Below are positions 62,854-64,000 of a stretch of DNA of 64,000 nucleotides, in pieces. The DNA is from Winogradskyella ludwigii (GTDB lineage: Bacteria; Bacteroidota; Bacteroidia; Flavobacteriales; Flavobacteriaceae). Where the stretch lies: assembly GCF_013403985.1 (NCBI RefSeq), contig NZ_JABFDF010000007.1, positions 148,197 through 212,196 of the forward strand, given 5' to 3'. A program made the translations under genes and the position numbers. The notes under the pieces were generated by a model. It did not search any database. It was not told where the DNA came from and saw only the letters and a program-made list of their open reading frames with translations. How positions within the stretch are numbered: position 1 is the stretch's first letter; each line of letters begins with the position of its first letter.

Positions 62854-63867
62854 TTAATTTATAGCAGGACAGTTACATTCATATTTCTCTCTTCTACAGT
62901 TAAAGTTGAAACCAAGCGTTAACTGATGAAAACCACCATTATTAAAGTTTACCGTATTTGCTTGATAAGAATACGTGTATGCAAACACAAAATTATCATA
63001 GTCTATTCCTAAAAACGGAGTCAAATATTGTAGTTTTTGGCTACTAACACCTGAGCCATCTTGAAACTCTGCACCATCTAAGCTACGTCTGTAAGATAAT
63101 CCACCCCAAACTTTACCAAAATCCATTTCTTTATAAACTTTAGCATTAATATCTATTGAAGACTCTGCTGTTGCATCTCTGTACATATACATAATTGAAG
63201 GCTCGTAACTCCATTCACTACCATATTGACTAAACGTATAACCTGTAGATGCCAAATAGGTTCTTAAGTTCTCAAATTCAAAACCATCTAAACCATTCCA
63301 GTTAATACCTTCATTGTTTAGAATATTCTTAGCTGTAAAGTGTGCATAGAAATCTACAAAATGGTAAGAAAATCCAAAATCTATATTAAAATTTGTAGCA
63401 CTCTGTTCAATACCTTGAATAGCTTGATCAAATTCACCAGGCGCCAAAAAAGTAGTTTCATCTAATTTATACTGTAAAAAACCAGCACTTAAACCAAACG
63501 ATAACATATTTAAATCAATCTCATTTCTTGAAAACATTAAGTGATAAGCAAAAGTTGCATAACCACCAACTGTAGAATGATAACCATTAGCATCATTAAA
63601 AAGCACACCTCCAATGGCAACTGGAGAATCTCCTATTCTTCCATTCATACTTAAGGTTTGCAAACTCGGAGCATCATCTACACCGAACCATTGTTGTCTC
63701 GCTGTTAACCTTACCTTGGCACAATTAGCAACACCAGCCATAGAAGGGTGAATTAAATAATAATTATCTGTTAAATAATCAGAATAAATAGGAAGACCTT
63801 CTTGAGCCATACCAAAATTGGCCATTAATGCTATAAATGCTATTAAGCAATACTTTTTTAATTTCAT
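62854..63867 (-). CDS. PorP/SprF-family type IX secretion membrane protein
   Basis: A 337-residue outer-membrane beta-barrel with a signal peptide (CLIAFIALMANFGMAQ). Conserved features of the family are LPIYSDYLTDNYYLIHPSMA near the N-terminus, RLTARQQWFGVDDAPSL, and strands such as FSFGLSAGFLQYKLD-like segments up to the Cys-rich end CRREKYECNCPAIN. SprF is needed in Flavobacterium for export of the SprB adhesin; PorP-like proteins pair with type B-sorted cargo. Here the upstream gene is such a cargo, with 6 bp between the genes. Confidence 0.92.
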   Translation of the reverse strand: MKLKKYCLIAFIALMANFGMAQEGLPIYSDYLTDNYYLIHPSMAGVANCAKVRLTARQQWFGVDDAPSLQTLSMNGRIGDSPVAIGGVLFNDANGYHSTVGGYATFAYHLMFSRNEIDLNMLSFGLSAGFLQYKLDETTFLAPGEFDQAIQGIEQSATNFNIDFGFSYHFVDFYAHFTAKNILNNEGINWNGLDGFEFENLRTYLASTGYTFSQYGSEWSYEPSIMYMYRDATAESSIDINAKVYKEMDFGKVWGGLSYRRSLDGAEFQDGSGVSSQKLQYLTPFLGIDYDNFVFAYTYSYQANTVNFNNGGFHQLTLGFNFNCRREKYECNCPAIN

Positions 63868-63873
63868 AAGTTC

Positions 63874-64000
63874 TTATCGTTTCAAGGTGAAATGGGCTTT
63901 TAATTCTTTACGTTTTCCTGTGGTTGTGTTTGGTTCGTCATACTCTACTGTAAACCAGTAGTCACTTGTTGGCATTGCTTCACCATTAAATGTTCCGTTC
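63874..64000 (-). CDS. C-terminus of a gliding-type (type B sorting) secreted protein, partial
   Basis: Only the last 41 codons are in the window. Translation of the minus strand gives ...PTSDYWFTVEYDEPNTT...KRKELKAHFTLKR and a stop. This is the gliding-motility-associated (CHU_C) C-terminal sorting domain of the type IX system, type B. The rest of the protein, probably long and repetitive, lies beyond 64000. It is upstream of and coupled to the PorP/SprF-like gene. Confidence 0.85.
   Translation of the reverse strand, partial: NGTFNGEAMPTSDYWFTVEYDEPNTTTGKRKELKAHFTLKR

Overview
The window is A+T-rich chromosomal DNA from a member of the Bacteroidota, most likely a marine Flavobacteriaceae. 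Evidence for this: a 287-residue primary sigma factor without region 1.1, -7 boxes of the TAnnTTTG type, type IX secretion sorting domains, a PorP/SprF protein, a FolK-deoxynucleoside kinase fusion, and the block CBS protein-NadK-DUF6089-UppS-BamA-OmpH-OmpH-MurI in the order I recall as usual for this phylum. The genus cannot be fixed from the sequence.

Layout. 0.1-3.6 kb: a minus-strand operon (sugar aminotransferase, galE, secreted amidohydrolase), divergent from waaA (3.9-5.1 kb). 5.2-7.2 kb: a secreted M20 peptidase and an alanine-rich repeat lipoprotein. 7.3-28.1 kb: a beta-1,3-glucan (laminarin-type) utilisation locus, all on the minus strand. 28.7-28.9 kb: tRNA-Gly and tRNA-Leu with a clear promoter and terminator. 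29.0-31.6 kb: mutS. 31.8-33.2 kb: two methyltransferase genes, each preceded by a palindromic repeat element. 33.2-39.3 kb: folK-dnk, a queuosine-precursor transporter, an AsmA-like protein, the sigma factor and rpsU. 39.4-48.9 kb: a gamma-carbonic-anhydrase-like protein, then murI and the outer-membrane biogenesis block. 49.0-54.5 kb: pdxJ, a hydrolase, a small membrane protein, tig, clpP and clpX. 54.9-64.0 kb: a GH3-type acyl-amido synthetase, a DUF2797 protein, a LytS/LytTR-type two-component pair, a SIMPL-like protein with a VWA lipoprotein, and a PorP-like protein with the end of a gliding-type (type B sorting) protein cut by the window edge.

The glucan locus is the most interesting part. 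In transcription order it encodes: a propeller/Y_Y_Y membrane regulator with a LuxR-type HTH; a clan GH-A glycosidase domain joined to a probable outer-membrane beta-barrel; a multi-domain glycan-binding lipoprotein; a GH16 laminarinase lipoprotein; a large cytoplasmic phosphorylase resembling GH149; a GH17 lipoprotein; a GH30 lipoprotein; a GPH-type sugar symporter fused to a GH17 domain; a type-IX-secreted protein carrying the same binding modules as the lipoprotein; and a LacI-type regulator. No SusC/SusD pair is present. The inferred pathway is: surface cutting by GH16, further trimming by GH17 and GH30, symport across the inner membrane with coupled cytoplasmic GH17 cleavage, and phosphorolysis to glucose 1-phosphate. 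An identical 16-mer, plus 11-bp-spaced TGTTGT repeats, lies upstream of both the large operon and the separate type-IX-secreted gene, suggesting one regulon. Substrate, localisation and regulation are inferred from families and context.
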